Part shown: positions 49,397 through 60,481 of the stretch, piece by piece
How the letters are laid out: the number at the start of each line of letters is the position of its first letter
Position numbering within the stretch: position 1 is the first letter of the stretch
Source of the DNA: Chloropicon primus
Lineage: Eukaryota; Chlorophyta; Chloropicophyceae; Chloropicales; Chloropicaceae
Assembly (NCBI GenBank): GCA_023205875.1
Contig: CP060763.1
Location: forward strand, 310,001 to 374,000
Direction: 5' to 3'
Length of the DNA stretch: 64,000 bases
Notes under the pieces: generated by a model
What the model saw: only the letters and a program-made list of their open reading frames with translations
What the model was told of the DNA's origin: nothing
Database searches by the model: none
Program-made: the position numbers and the translations under genes

Positions 49397-49914
49397 CTCC
49401 CCACAAACCTCTCTCGCGTCCTCAATTCCTCACCACCCAGTCAAATCTTTCGACCAAGGTCTCTTTCGAAAGATCAGAGCACAACGCTCCCGCCTTCGTC
49501 ACCCTCCGTCTCCCCCTCGACCCGCGCCGTCGCCCCTTGCTCTCTCTCTCCCTCCCTCTCGATCGATCGCAGCGATCGGATCGTTTCTTTTGTTTTGTTT
49601 TGTTTTTGATCGCCGCAGAGAGCGACGATTTTTTTAGCGATCAAAAGGTCAGACAAACGTGGCGGACAAGGTGAGCGATCGATCGTGATCACGATCGGTG
49701 AGCGATCGATGGCCCGAGGCGTTACCTTAAGGAGGGGATCGTAACCGACGCGACCTCGGTGCTCGAGCGTCTCGTCTTCGGAAGCGTGGGGTGGTCTCTA
49801 CTTTTGTTGGCATCGCATTCCGCAACGCAGAAAGGGTTTTTGTCTGACAAGCTTGTTTGGCTTCCTTTCGCAGAGTGAGAGAGAGAGAGAGAGAGAGAGA
49901 GTTGTTGGAGAAGG
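49397..49914. promoter_or_regulatory. Divergent promoter of UBA5 and MDH
   Basis: Two motif halves face each other (ATCTTTCGACCAAGGT 49445-49460; GGTCTCTTTCGAAAGATC 49458-49475), forming an inverted pair 50-80 bp from the UBA5 ATG. GATCGATCG-type palindromes cluster at 49558-49575 and 49674-49710. A GA tract (49876-49901) ends just before the MDH ATG. Confidence 0.6.
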
Positions 49915-51072
49915 ATGTCAGAGAGTCGAATCGCCAAGCTCGCGGCGCACTTGACGGGGTTCGGTGCGAAGGCTGGGTTCAGGGTTGCGGTCCTCGGTGC
50001 GTCTGGAGGGATAGGACAACCCCTTTCCCTCTTGCTGAAGAAGACCAACCTTGTCAGGGAGCTCCATTTGTATGACGTGAAGGGGACGAAGGGTGTGATG
50101 GCTGACTTGTCGCACATTAACACGTACACGACGGTTAGATCTTTCGAGGGGAACGCCGAGCTCGCGGAGTGCCTCAAGGTAAGTCGAAGAAAAACGCCTG
50201 CTGCTGCAGCTGCTGCAGCTGCTGGCTGGCTCGCACGCCTTGGAACTAACGCGAGGGAACCGTCTCTGTCTCTCTGGAACCGTCTCTGTCTCTCTTGCGT
50301 GTTATTTTGACGACAGGGCTGCGATCTGGTCGTGATACCAGCAGGAGTTCCAAGAAAGCCGGGAATGACGAGGGATGACCTCTTCAAGATCAACGCCGGC
50401 ATTGTGGCCTCCCTCGCTGCGGGAGTGGCGGACAGCTGCCCAGAAGCGTTTGTCGCGATCATTTCAAACCCTGTGAACTCCACCGTTCCGATCGCCGCGG
50501 AGGTCCTCAAGAGGAAGGGGTGCTACAACCCAGCGAAGCTGTTTGGAGTGACTTCCCTCGACGTCGTCAGAGCGAACACTTTCGTCGCCGAGGCGTGCAA
50601 CCAGAAGCCGGAGAAGATGAACGTTCCCGTCATTGGCGGCCACTCTGGCAACACGATCTTGCCGCTTTTGAGCCAGACGAGCCCAAAGAACGCCCTGCCC
50701 ATGGATCAGGTCAAGGCCTTGACCAACAGGATACAGAACGCCGGTACCGAGGTGGTGGAGGCCAAGGCGGGCACGGGTTCCGCGACCTTGAGCATGGCGG
50801 CTGCCGCCCACAGGTTCGCCGAGAGCTGCCTCAGGGCTCTTAACGGTGAGTTCGGAGTGGTGGAGTGTGCCTACGTGGAGAACAGCGAGGCGATTTCTCA
50901 GGGGCTTGCCTTCTTTGCCCTCCCCGTGAGACTCAACAAGACTGGTGTCAGCGGCTTCGCCCCTCTGACTCCCTTGTCCGACTACGAGGCTCAGCTCTTC
51001 AACTCGATGAAGGGCGCCTTGGCTGGAAACATCAGAAAGGGACAGGAGTTTGGAAGGTCGTTTACGCTTTAA
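49915..51072 (+). CDS. MDH: NAD-malate dehydrogenase, probably peroxisomal (PTS2)
   Basis: Two exons (49915-50178, 50317-51072; 138-bp intron) give 339 residues. The NAD site [15 protein letters not shown], substrate-binding Arg region [20 protein letters not shown] and catalytic HSGNT are intact. The N-terminus RIAKLAAHL (residues 5-13) fits the PTS2 peroxisomal signal (R-[LIV]-x5-H-L) exactly, like plant glyoxysomal MDH, so the enzyme probably reoxidises NADH for beta-oxidation or the glyoxylate cycle. The intron ends GACAG|GGC in phase 0 and contains GCTGCA repeats. Confidence 0.93.
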
Positions 51073-51834
51073 TGAGCTGACGGAGGACGCGAAAGGCGGC
51101 AGCAGCGCTCAATGGAAAAAATGATCACACATAAGTAAACACACAAAGGGGGCGTGCCCTGAATAATAATAATAAGGAGGAGAAAATAGATGCAAAAATT
51201 CAGAATTGCTTGGCGAATTGCTAGACTCCCCCCCCCCCTGTACGCCCTCGCCTTCCACGGCCATGTCATCACCACCAACTCTCCTCCGTCCAAGCAACCC
51301 AATCCATAATGAAGTTTCGGCTGAGTACGACGCGCCGCGTTGTTCTGTGTGTTTTCGTTCGGTTAGACAAATCCATTATCGATTGGGACAGCCTTGCAGC
51401 TTGAGCTGCAACGTCTCCAAGGCTTTGTCGAAGCTCTCACAATCCTTCCATGAACGCCATGACGGCCATCACCATCCTCAATCATCCTGTCAATCATCCT
51501 GTTCGTCTCTGTTCCGATGAGTTGTTCCTTGCTTTTTGGTTTCCAATCGATTCTCGTTCGAGGGCCCTCGTGTAGATACACCTAAGCTATTATCGTCATG
51601 TGACACCCCTTCTCTTCCCCTTTTCCCCTTCTCTTCCCACTTTTCCAAGAGACACCTCAAGACAGATATCCCTCGAGGGGCAAGAAGGCTTCATCTTCAC
51701 CTTCATCGGGGGTTCGTCACTTGTCTTCCCGCCCAAAAGGGAACAGCAAGAGAACATCAAGGTTGCGCCTTGTTCCGTCATCCAGTGCAAGCGGGGCAAG
51801 ACGGGAGAACCACCCACCACACCACGCGGCCGAG
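51073..51834. other. Intergenic, no supported gene
   Basis: This region includes a C10-11 run near 51229-51239, an ATAATAAT stretch, and CATC repeats. A minus-strand tract at about 51390-51455 could encode a short open C-terminal peptide (DCESFDKALETLQLKLQGCP then stop) behind a possible acceptor, but I could not build a start or upstream exon, so it is not called. Confidence 0.3.
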
Positions 51835-52631
51835 ATGACCGAGTCCTGGAGAAAGGCGAGGAAGAGTATCACCGAGGTGAAAGAAAAGCACGGCATGAGT
51901 TTGCAGGAGTCGGTGGGTTTTTCTTCCTGTTTTCTTTTTTTCCGATATCGGTTCCCCTCGGTTGTGCATCTGTCCCATCGGCGCCAAGCTTGCTGAGGTT
52001 GGACGAAGAGATCCTGACCCTTGCTCTTCTTCTTCAACCTTTCGACAGATCGAACAGGAGCAGAAGATATCGGCCGCGACCAAGGTAAGCCCAAAGATGT
52101 CGCCTTGGGTTTGATGGCGACCGAAAACACCTGACTGACGCTTTACTTTGCGACTTTGCTGATGGTCCATGACGAGCAGAAAAACATCAGGAGGGCGAGT
52201 ATCACGATTGATGCGATTCTGAAGCTGAACCCTTCCCTGGCACCCACGGGACCTGTCGTCTCCGTTGATGATGATGTTGATGGCGACAAGTCTGTGGAGG
52301 AGAAGAAAGTGAAGGCCAAGAAGAACAGAAGGAAGAGCTTGTCAGACATGTGCAAGGTAAGCCAGAGAGATTGCCTTCTCTTCGGTGGGGTGTGATTCTG
52401 GGTCTGCATTGAAAACCTGACACGGCGCGCCTCTTTGTGTTCGCGACGACGGGGAAGGACTCTTCGGGGAAGCTGACGAACGACTACTGGAGCAAGCTGC
52501 AGTCGAGGTTAAAGATTGAAGACAGTGAGGAGGAGAATGATGAGAACGAGAACAAGGACGACGAGTTCAACAAGAAGTTCGAGGCATCTATTGCAAACAA
52601 GGAAATAGTTGTGGAGGAGCAGTCGCTGTGA
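51835..52631 (+). CDS. 154-aa charged protein of unknown function
   Basis: Four exons (51835-51912, 52049-52084, 52180-52356, 52458-52631), all with phase-0 junctions, give 154 residues. The product starts MTESWRKARKSITEVKEKHG, is rich in Lys, Ser and Asp, carries a basic patch (KVKAKKNRRKSLSDMCK) and ends acidic (EDSEEENDENENKDDEF...). The second exon encodes only 12 residues. The exon 4 acceptor (GGGGAAG) is weak but fits the frame. No family is recognised. It is convergent with the coiled-coil gene, 50 bp between stops. Confidence 0.6.
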
Positions 52632-52681
52632 TACGTGGCACCTGTGTTGTGGCCCGCTCCGCTGCTGGCTCGAAGCACCTG

Positions 52682-53924
52682 TCACTGGAGCTGGCTTTGC
52701 AAGGACCTCCTGTATATCGACGCTTTCCTGAACCTGCGTGGTAAGAGATGGCAGCAAGGTCAGGAAAGAAAGGCCCCCCAAGCGCACATTTTGAAAACTG
52801 TAGCATAACATACCTGTCATCTTGTTCCGCCTCGATCTGCTTGAGTTTAGAGACTTCGTGGCGCAAGGACTCTAGCTCTGAGCAAGCCCTCGTCGTCTGC
52901 TGGCGCATCGCGTTGCCCAGATTCTGGAACTGCTTCCTGATTGCATTCATTTCTGCCCTCTCTTTGTCGTACAGCGCTTTCATGCCATCCAGCGTGACCC
53001 TGCTCCTCTCGAGCGCTCTTCGGCGACGGGTCCCGCCCCTCGGTGTCAGCAGAAGAACCAAGCAAACGTGTGCGCGTGGATCGGTGGTGGATTGTGGGAA
53101 TGCGTCGTCGTGAGCTCACCTCCTTGTGTTGACCATCTCGATCTTCCTCGCCTCTCTGTCCTGCTCTGCTGTGGCAACCCGCTTCCGCGTCTCGTCGAGC
53201 GATTGCTGCTTCTGCTTCGCTCTTTCCTGCATGGGGAGGAAGCCGCTGAAAAGCGATGCCCTTCCGCCGCTGGTCCGATCTCCCTCCTCCTCGATCAGTC
53301 TAGAAACTTCAAGGGCGGAGCAGTGCTGCTTGTAAGCCAGCTCGCCCTCCACCTTGAGCAAGCTCTGAGCCGATTGCAAATGGTCCTCCTCTTCCGCGAG
53401 CGTCGCTTGCCCTTGAGAGAGCACCAAGATCAGATCGGCCCGCTCGCGCGCCAAGGAGTTGAGCTTGATCTCAAGGCGCACCTAAGAGCAAGAAGGTTCG
53501 ACATCCAAGCGCATCCAAGCTGCTGGATCAGAACACACGTGGATCGAATGGCAATGAGGCAGCACCTCAACGGGGGCGGCGACGGAGGCGGCGGCCTTAC
53601 CTTTGTCTTGGACCATTCGAGTGCCTCCTTCATGAGGCTCTCCTTCTCGCCAAGCAGGACGGCCAAGTCCTTCTCACGGCTTTCGAGCAAGCCCTGCACA
53701 GAGAGAGAGAGAGAGAGAGAGTTAGAGAGTTAGAGAGTTAGATCGCGGCCGTGTCGATCGATCGATCGCGACGTCGAGAGAAGAGAGAAGAGGGAAGGAA
53801 GAGACGAAGGCGCCGCACACGAGAGCAAGAGAGCAAGAGAGAGAGGTGAATCTTCTTGATCGTCCGTTCCGATCCTTGGACTGACCTCGAGTTCCGTCAC
53901 CCTCTCCTCGAACTTGAGCTCCAT
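52682..53924 (-). CDS. 256-aa coiled-coil protein of unknown function
   Basis: Five exons (53924-53886, 53693-53601, 53481-53120, 53038-52814, 52733-52682) join in phase to about 256 residues. Almost the whole protein is heptad-rich: VTELEGLLESREKDLAVLL, then RLEIKLNSLARERADLIL, and after a Ser/Gly-rich break (SGGRASLFSGF) QERAKQKQQSLDETRKRV and DGMKALYDKERAEMNAI. The last exon gives a basic end (RKASIYRRSLQSQLQ); its frame is less certain, since another frame there also looks protein-like. The first intron has a CT repeat directly at the acceptor. The function could be cytoskeletal or ciliary but is unproven. Confidence 0.6.
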
Positions 53925-54046
53925 GATCGATCACTTCCGTGTTTGGTCGCCAGCTTCCTGGATTCTTTTGCGCGATCCATCGATCGATCGTACAGTGAGT
54001 GAGCAAAAGCAAAGGCGATCGATCGATCCGATCGAGGGAAGGAGGT

Positions 54047-54364
54047 ATGCAGGACTACAGCGAAGACTCTACTGGCGAGGGTGGAAAGGTTGACGGCGAC
54101 GACGACGGCACGAGCGTTACGAAAAAGGTGGAGACGTCTCTCGACTTGCTCGACGAGAGCATAGGAAGAATACGCGAAAAGGTTTATGCCTTGGATTCCG
54201 TTCTTGGCGTCCTCGTCGAGATCGTCAAGACGAAGAACAGGACCCTCGAGCTCCAAGTCCTGGAGACGGTGATGTCCAGCGCGCTCGACAAACGCTACGT
54301 CATGGAGAAGGAAGATGTCTTCCATATGCTTTCCACTTGTGCGGACTACCACGCCCGGGGATGA
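54047..54364 (+). CDS. 105-aa acidic/helical protein of unknown function
   Basis: This single-exon gene starts at ATG 54047, 122 bp from the divergent coiled-coil gene start. The first 25 residues are acidic and disordered (DSTGEGGKVDGDDDG). The rest looks helical (KVETSLDLLDESIGRIREKV, KTKNRTLELQVLETVMSS). The intergenic gap on its left is packed with GATCGATC palindromes. I do not recognise a family. The size would suit a small complex subunit, but nothing proves it. Confidence 0.55.
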   Translation: MQDYSEDSTGEGGKVDGDDDGTSVTKKVETSLDLLDESIGRIREKVYALDSVLGVLVEIVKTKNRTLELQVLETVMSSALDKRYVMEKEDVFHMLSTCADYHARG

Positions 54365-54527
54365 AGCGGGGGTGAAGAGAGAGAGAGAGAGAGAGAATGC
54401 ATGCGTGACTTTTAATAGTAAAGATGTTTAATAATGAAGAACACCAACCATCTTTGGTCCTCATTGGTTCACATTGGTTCGATTAGCTCGGGAGTGATCT
54501 TTGTATGGAGTAGACAGAGGAGGAGGA

Positions 54528-54587
<60 letters not shown>

Positions 54588-54921
54588 AGAGAGGGGGGGG
54601 AAGCGCAAGTCAATCGATCATTCGATCCAATGCAGTTGAGTTTCGATGCCATACAAATCCAATCCACCGGGGATCGATCGTGTGCCACGGTGTCTTTGGA
54701 TTGGAGATGGAGATGGAGATTGGGTTCGGTCTCCGCGCCCATCCCCGTCCCCGTCACCTCCTGCCCTCCCCTCGCCCTCCATCGTGTAAGATGGAATTAG
54801 CACTCAGCCGCCAGCCTGTGGAAGGAATGGGAAAAAATTAACGAGTCGTCAGAAAAGGAAAGGAGCCTTGTCGCCCGTCATCACCGCGTGAGGAAGACAA
54901 AGCCGAGAGAGAAGAGTAAGG
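54365..54921 (+). other. 5' flank of the granulin-protease gene with GA tract
   Basis: It has a 50-bp GA tract (54531-54582), a GATCGATCG at 54672-54680 and pyrimidine-rich DNA. No gene and no clear motif copy were found. Confidence 0.4.
54531..54582 (+). repeat. (GA)n tract upstream of the granulin-protease gene
   Basis: A 52-bp GA repeat in the coding orientation of the protease gene, 340 bp before its ATG. Confidence 0.9.
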
Positions 54922-56283
54922 ATGATGAACAAGGTTGTTTTGGCCGTCTTGGCCGCTTTGTGCTTGGGCTCTGTTGCTGTCCAGGCCCACCCTGCCCATA
55001 TTGAGGCCTTGCACGAGGGGACTCACTTTGAGCATTTCAACACCTGGTTGTTGAAGTTCAAGCCTAGCTACATGGACGACATCTCTGAGGTCGCCAAGAG
55101 GTTCAAGGTCTTTTCCGACAACTTGGACCACATCAGGAAGGTTAACGCCGAGAACAGGTCTTACTACTTGGGTCTTGGTCCTTTGACTGACTTGACTCAG
55201 GAGGAGTACAGGAACCAGTACCTCAACCCAAGCCTCAAGACTGTCTTGAAGTCCAGGAAGAGCACCGGAGTCTTCACCCACGCCAACGTTACTGCCGATT
55301 CCTCCGTTGACTGGAGACAGAAGGGTGCCGTCACCCCTGTCAAGAACCAGGCTCAGTGCGGATCTTGCTGGGCTTTCTCCAGTACCGGATCCATGGAGGG
55401 AATCAACTTCATCAAGACCGGAAAGTTGGTCAGCTTGTCCGAGCAGCAGTTGGTTGACTGCGACAGAGTCGACAACGGATGCGGAGGAGGAATCATGGAC
55501 CAGGCCTTCAAGTACGTCATGAACAACGGAGGCATTGACACCGAGGACGACTACTCTTACACCGCCAGAGACGGAACTTGCCAGACTTCCAAGGCCGCCA
55601 AGCACGTCGTGACCATTGACTCTTACCAGGACGTTCCTGTCAACAGCAAGGACGACCTCATGAAGGCCATCACCGCCCAGCCAGTCTCCATCGCCATTGA
55701 GGCCGACCACGCCGACTTCCAGAACTACGCCGGTGGCGTTTTCTCTGACGACTGCGGAACCAGCTTGGACCACGGTGTCTTGGCCGTCGGATACGACTCC
55801 GGAGCTTCCGAGCCATACTGGATCGTCAAGAACTCTTGGGGATCTGCCTGGGGCATGGACGGATACATCAAGCTTGCCATGAACGTCGGCGGAAGCCAGG
55901 GACAGTGCGGAATCTTGGAGCACCCTGTGTACCCAGAGAAGAACGGGCCAAACCCACCACCATCCCCACCATCGCCACCATCCCCACCATCGCCACCATC
56001 CCCACCACCATCCAACAAGTGCTCTGACTCTTACAGCTGCCCAAGCGGAAACACCTGCTGCTGCCAGCAGGAGGTCTTCGGAAAGTGCATGCAGTGGGCC
56101 TGCTGCCCACTCCCACAGGCCACTTGCTGCAAGGACCACATCCACTGCTGCCCACACGAGTACCCAGTCTGCCACGTTGATCAGGGAACCTGCGGAAAGT
56201 CCAACGACATCTTCGCCACCGTCCCTATCTCCAAGAAGGAGGCTGCCATCTTCACCGGCTCCAGGAAGGTCCAGACCGAGTAA
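54922..56283 (+). CDS. Papain-like cysteine protease with C-terminal granulin domain (RD21 type)
   Basis: The 453-residue intronless preproprotease has a signal peptide ([20 protein letters not shown]), an I29 inhibitor propeptide (about 36-100), and a C1A catalytic domain from about 128 with CGSCWAF (catalytic Cys 149), the [10 protein letters not shown] His and the NSWG Asn. A linker of repeated PPSPPSPP follows, then a Cys-rich granulin domain (CCCQQEV...[10 protein letters not shown]...CCPHEYPVC). This is the RD21 architecture of green plants: vacuolar/lysosomal, granulin removed during maturation. The residue after CGSCWAFS and the GCGGG loop look normal. Codon use is strongly biased (GCC, AAG), suggesting high expression. 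Confidence 0.95.
   Translation: MMNKVVLAVLAALCLGSVAVQAHPAHIEALHEGTHFEHFNTWLLKFKPSYMDDISEVAKRFKVFSDNLDHIRKVNAENRSYYLGLGPLTDLTQEEYRNQYLNPSLKTVLKSRKSTGVFTHANVTADSSVDWRQKGAVTPVKNQAQCGSCWAFSSTGSMEGINFIKTGKLVSLSEQQLVDCDRVDNGCGGGIMDQAFKYVMNNGGIDTEDDYSYTARDGTCQTSKAAKHVVTIDSYQDVPVNSKDDLMKAITAQPVSIAIEADHADFQNYAGGVFSDDCGTSLDHGVLAVGYDSGASEPYWIVKNSWGSAWGMDGYIKLAMNVGGSQGQCGILEHPVYPEKNGPNPPPSPPSPPSPPSPPSPPPSNKCSDSYSCPSGNTCCCQQEVFGKCMQWACCPLPQATCCKDHIHCCPHEYPVCHVDQGTCGKSNDIFATVPISKKEAAIFTGSRKVQTE
55950..56008 (+). repeat. CCACCATCCCCACCATCG-type coding minisatellite
   Basis: An 18-bp unit (CCACCATCCCCACCATCG) is repeated about three times and encodes the Pro/Ser linker between protease and granulin domains. 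Confidence 0.85.
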
Positions 56284-56678
56284 GAAGCCTTTTTTTTCTT
56301 CGGGATAATTAAAGAGAAGAGCAAAGTGATTAAGATTGAGTGAGTCAATCCATCAATCCATCAATCACGCCCAATTCTTTGCATGTGAATCGAACGTTTA
56401 CGTGACTCTACTTTTTTCTCTCTCCTTCTTGGTTGGTCTCCGCCCCCCCTCGTGCCTGCTGACTCGTCTTTTTCGGCTACAACGGCCATCCTTCCTGTGA
56501 CGTTCATCCCAGTCGATTTCGGACCGCTGTGGTGCCATGTGTTCTACGTTGAGGTTAGTTAAAGAAGGATCCAAAACCTCTGAGTTGTCCAGAGTGACGG
56601 CGACGAAGCGACGAAGCAGAGAGAGAGAGAGAGAGAGTGAGAGTGGAGAGAGTTTGATTGAGTGGATTGAGTTGAAAC
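56284..56678 (+). other. Intergenic between the two protease genes
   Basis: It holds the short 3' flank of the first protease gene, a few ATCAATCC repeats (56346-56366) and a GA tract (56619-56638) about 40 bp before the second ATG. No gene is supported. Confidence 0.4.
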
Positions 56679-57713
56679 ATGATGAACAAGTACTTGACGC
56701 TTGCTGTGTTGTCTGCCCTCTTGGGATGTGCAGCCACTGTGCAGGCCCTTCCCGAAGATATTGAGGCCCTGAACCACGGGACTCACTTCGAGCACTACAC
56801 GAGTTGGCTCCAGGAGCACAAGCCTGGTTACATGAATGATGTGGACCAGGTTGCTGATAGGTTCAAGGTATTCGCCAAGAACTTGGACAAGATTCGTGAG
56901 ATCAATGCCGAGAACAGGTCTTACTACTTGGGACTCACCGGGTTGACTGACTTGACCCAGGAGGAGTACAGGAAGTTCTACCTCAACCCTGAGTTGAAGA
57001 ACGTGAAGCAGACTTCCACGTCAAAGTTCACTCATGCCAACGTCGAGGCCGTGGACAAGATTGACTGGAGGGACAAGGGTGCCGTCACCCCTGTCAAAAA
57101 CCAGGGCATGTGCGGATCTTGCTGGGCTTTCTCCAGTACCGGATCCATGGAGGGAATCAACTTCATCCAGAATGGAAAGTTGGTCAGCTTGTCCGAGGAG
57201 CAGTTGGTGAACTGTGACAAGGTCGACCACGGATGCGGAGGCGGTCTCATGGACCAGGCCTTCCAGTACGTCATCAAGAACGGAGGCATTGACACCGAGG
57301 AGGACTTCCCATACCACGCCTTTGCACTCTGGAGAACCTGCCCAGCCGACAAGGAGTCCGAGCACGCCGTCGTCATCAACGACTTCGTTGACGTCCCAGT
57401 CCAGAACAAGGATGCCCTCCTGCAGGCCCTTTCCGCCCAGCCCGTCTCCATCGCCATTGAGGCCGACCACTTCGTGTTCCAGAACTACAGGGGAGGTGTC
57501 ATCGACAGCGCCGGTTGCGGTACTCAGCTCGACCACGGTGTCTTGGCCGTCGGTTTCGACACCACCGCCGATACTCCATACTGGATCGTCAAGAACTCTT
57601 GGGGCGCCTCCTGGGGAGAGTCCGGATACGTCAGGATGGCTATCAATGTCACCGACCCTAAGGGACAGTGCGGAATCCTGTCCTGCCCTGTGTACCCTGT
57701 CATCAACAAGTAA
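56679..57713 (+). CDS. Papain-like cysteine protease without granulin domain
   Basis: The 344-residue intronless preproprotease is a tandem paralogue of the gene at 54922. It has the same start (MMNK...signal peptide), the same propeptide pattern (THFEHYTSWLQEHKPGYMNDV) and the catalytic domain with [17 protein letters not shown] and NSWG, but it stops right after CPVYPVINK, without Pro-rich linker or granulin. Stretches around the active-site Cys are nearly identical at the nucleotide level (about 57105-57155 and 55355-55405), suggesting recent duplication or gene conversion. Likely vacuolar or secreted. Confidence 0.94.
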   Translation: MMNKYLTLAVLSALLGCAATVQALPEDIEALNHGTHFEHYTSWLQEHKPGYMNDVDQVADRFKVFAKNLDKIREINAENRSYYLGLTGLTDLTQEEYRKFYLNPELKNVKQTSTSKFTHANVEAVDKIDWRDKGAVTPVKNQGMCGSCWAFSSTGSMEGINFIQNGKLVSLSEEQLVNCDKVDHGCGGGLMDQAFQYVIKNGGIDTEEDFPYHAFALWRTCPADKESEHAVVINDFVDVPVQNKDALLQALSAQPVSIAIEADHFVFQNYRGGVIDSAGCGTQLDHGVLAVGFDTTADTPYWIVKNSWGASWGESGYVRMAINVTDPKGQCGILSCPVYPVINK

Positions 57714-57846
57714 AGAGCTTGAGAGAGAAAGCTCCCACTCATCTTTTTTCATTTAATATAATAATAGAGAAAGAAGCAAACAACAAGAAAGGACAAGACA
57801 TGACCCCCTGGCTACTCGTACAATAAAAGAAAAGATAAGAATGAAA

Positions 57847-60151
57847 TCACTTGCCCCCGTTGCTGAGCCCAATCCTGGATGTGACGCGCTCGAAGAGGGC
57901 TGCGTTGAACCGGATCGCAGTCGCAAACACGCCGGGACCCACCTCGTCGATGCTAGGCAGCACCTTGGAAGCTTCGGACCCCTTCTTCGCAAAGGTTGAG
58001 AGATCAGTGGGCGGGGATGATTCCAGGAGGCTGCTGACCTCGGGCTGTATGATTTCCCACACGGCCTGAGCTGTCTCGAGCACGACCTCGTCGTCCTCTG
58101 ACTTTGCCGCGAGGGGGGAGAACAAGAACTCAACTTGCTCCCTCATAGCGGGGTCCAGGGTGTTGAAGGGGAAGACGACCTCCGCGGGGTTCCTTCCCCC
58201 CGTCACCGCGTCGATGCCTTGACCAAGGAACCGCTCCAAGACGTGCCTGCCAACCGTATCAACGGTCCTCGCTGCCTCCCTGACCAAAATCTCTTGCAGG
58301 TAGTTCCCCTCCACCGAAAACAGGAGCTCCAACCCCTCCCGGAGAATGACAGCCTGCCGCTCGTTGTCCTCCTCCTCCGTGGGGGTGTAGTCCTTTGGCA
58401 TCAGGGACACGGATTGCTCGTTGTAGGTCCTGAACGCATTCGCGAGCTTCTGGAACCTCCTGACATTGAGTCTCATCTGCCCTTCCACCGAGGAGGGCTC
58501 GTACATGATCGCCCGCAAGGCTGACCTCACCCTCGGCGTGTTGTCGCTAAAGAGCCTCCTGGCGATGTAGGGGTAGCACTCCTGAACTATCGCGTACTTG
58601 GGGTTGTTCTGCAGGCCGATGCCCTCGAGCACAGAGAAGGCCCTTAGGATGTAAGCAAAGTAGGGCGGGATCTGAAAAATGTTCCCGTACTTCTCTTGGA
58701 TGAACTGCACTTCCAAGCCCACGTCCGCCACGTTGATGCCCTTGACGCCCCCGCCCCGCGCGAGGTTCCTGAACACCTTGGAGAGGGCCCTGACCACACC
58801 TTGATCGTCCACGGCCAGCTCCTTCCCCTTGGGTATGAAGCCAAGGCTGACCAAGTCCTTTGGTATCCTCACGTAGTCCTCCGCGACGAGGTGAGCGATG
58901 TAGTCGATGATCGCGTACTGCTGATCAGTCGTTATCTCGGTGGTGAGGCCCCAATCCAGAATGCAAAGCTTTCCTTCGTCCGTCCGGAGAAGGTTCCCAG
59001 GATGCGGATCTGCGTGCAAGACGCCGGTGTCAAGAAGCATGGTGAGGTAAGCCGTGAGCGCCAGGCCGCACAGCTTTGCGACATCTTCCTCCTCGCTCAG
59101 CTCCAGCCTCTCCCCGTAGATCCACTCGGTGATAAGGACTTTGTTTGTGCAGAGCTCGTCCACAGGATTCGCCGCCGTGACGCTGGTGATCTTCCTCGCC
59201 TTCATCGCTTCCATGAACTCCTTCCCGTTCTCCGCCTCCCTCTGATAATCCAGCTCCGCGACGAACCTCTCGCCCCACTGATCTAACAGGCCCACGAGAT
59301 CAGAGTTCAAGTTCTTCGACTGCTGGATGTAAGGCGCCAGGAGCCTGAGGATGTGCATGTCCAGGGATATGGAGGGCAATATCCCAGGCCTCTGGACCTT
59401 CACCGCTACCTCCTTCCCAGAGGACCTTAGGGTCGCCCTGTAGACTTGGCCCAGGGACGCAGACGCCACCGGCTCCGGCGAGATTGTCTCAAAGACTCCG
59501 CTCACCCCCCCCTGGGGCCGAAGCTCCCCGTTCAAGATCTCCAACGCTTCCTCCGTGGGAAACGGTGGGACGGCGTCTTGCAGCTTCCTCAGCTCCTTTA
59601 GGTACGCCTCCGGCAGGAGGTCCACCCTGATGCTCAAAGCCTGGCCCGCCTTGACAAAGGTCGGCCCGAGCTCCGCAAGGAGGAGGCGAAGCTGCACGGC
59701 TTGCTTTTCCCTCGTCTCTTCCGTGACTTGACCCCCGTCCAAGTTCCCTTCCGTCTTCAAGCTGAGGAGAAAGGCCAGAGACCCTCGAAGGATTTCAAGA
59801 ATTCTTCTGAGAACGAGGCCTTTCCTCTTGCTGAAGTACTTGGCGGCCCTGTCCGGGTCGTAGGACATCGGCAGCTCTTCCCCGGGCCCCGTAGCGACCG
59901 CCGACGACGACGAGGAGGAAGAGGAGGAGGACAAGCTCTCGATGACCTTGATGCTCGCGATGGCGACCGCGGCCGCCAGGGCAACCTCTGGCGGTGGCAC
60001 CACGCCGTCCAGGTCCAAGTCAATGCCGTACAGGACTCCCTCCACCGAGGAGGCCGCAGATGAGACCGACTGGGTCAGTTCCCCCAGGACTGACGACGCC
60101 GACCTCGACACCTCGTCCAGGACACCAGGCTGCAGCACACACAGACAAAGA

Positions 60152-60183
<32 letters not shown>

Positions 60184-60481
60184 TTGCAGGGAACCGTCAG
60201 CTCTCGCTCGCGAAAATAAAACGAAGGGGAAAAAGTGTTTCGGGCCAGGAAACCCTGAAAGAGCCCTCCCCTTTCAAGAAACAACGACTCACCGCTTGAA
60301 GTTTCTCGAGCAAAACGTCCAGCCTCTCTGGGCCATCCAAGGCTTCCCACGCCTTTGTAGCGTAACTCGTTCCGAGATCTCTGACGATACCGCGACGCAA
60401 GGTCATCCTCCGAGGACTGAACCCGCCACGCCTCCACCCCGCCCCCCTCGCCGCCCTGACCCCCGTGACCAGCCTCACCAT
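57847..60481 (-). CDS. ABC1K family kinase, plastid type
   Basis: Two exons (60481-60293, 60129-57847; 163-bp intron) give about 823 residues. The first exon encodes a basic transit-like peptide. The ABC1/ADCK/UbiB kinase domain (about 200-520) has the family-specific FVKAGQALSIR (KxGQ), SASLGQVYRA (alanine-rich loop in place of the Gly loop), VKVQRPG, HADPHPGNLL and the metal-binding LDWGL. Length and the long C-terminal half match the plastid/plastoglobule ABC1K1/ABC1K3 group, which supports prenylquinone (tocopherol, plastoquinone) metabolism. The intron contains a CT tract (coding sense) close to the acceptor. Confidence 0.9.
60155..60183 (-). repeat. (CT)n tract, coding sense, in the ABC1K intron
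   Basis: GA on the plus strand, hence CT on the coding strand, about 25 bp before the acceptor at 60130, where it doubles as polypyrimidine tract. Confidence 0.85.

Noticed and set aside
51390-51455. A possible last exon on the minus strand (DCESFDKALETLQ)
   Set aside because: I could not find a start, an upstream exon with fitting phase or a known family.
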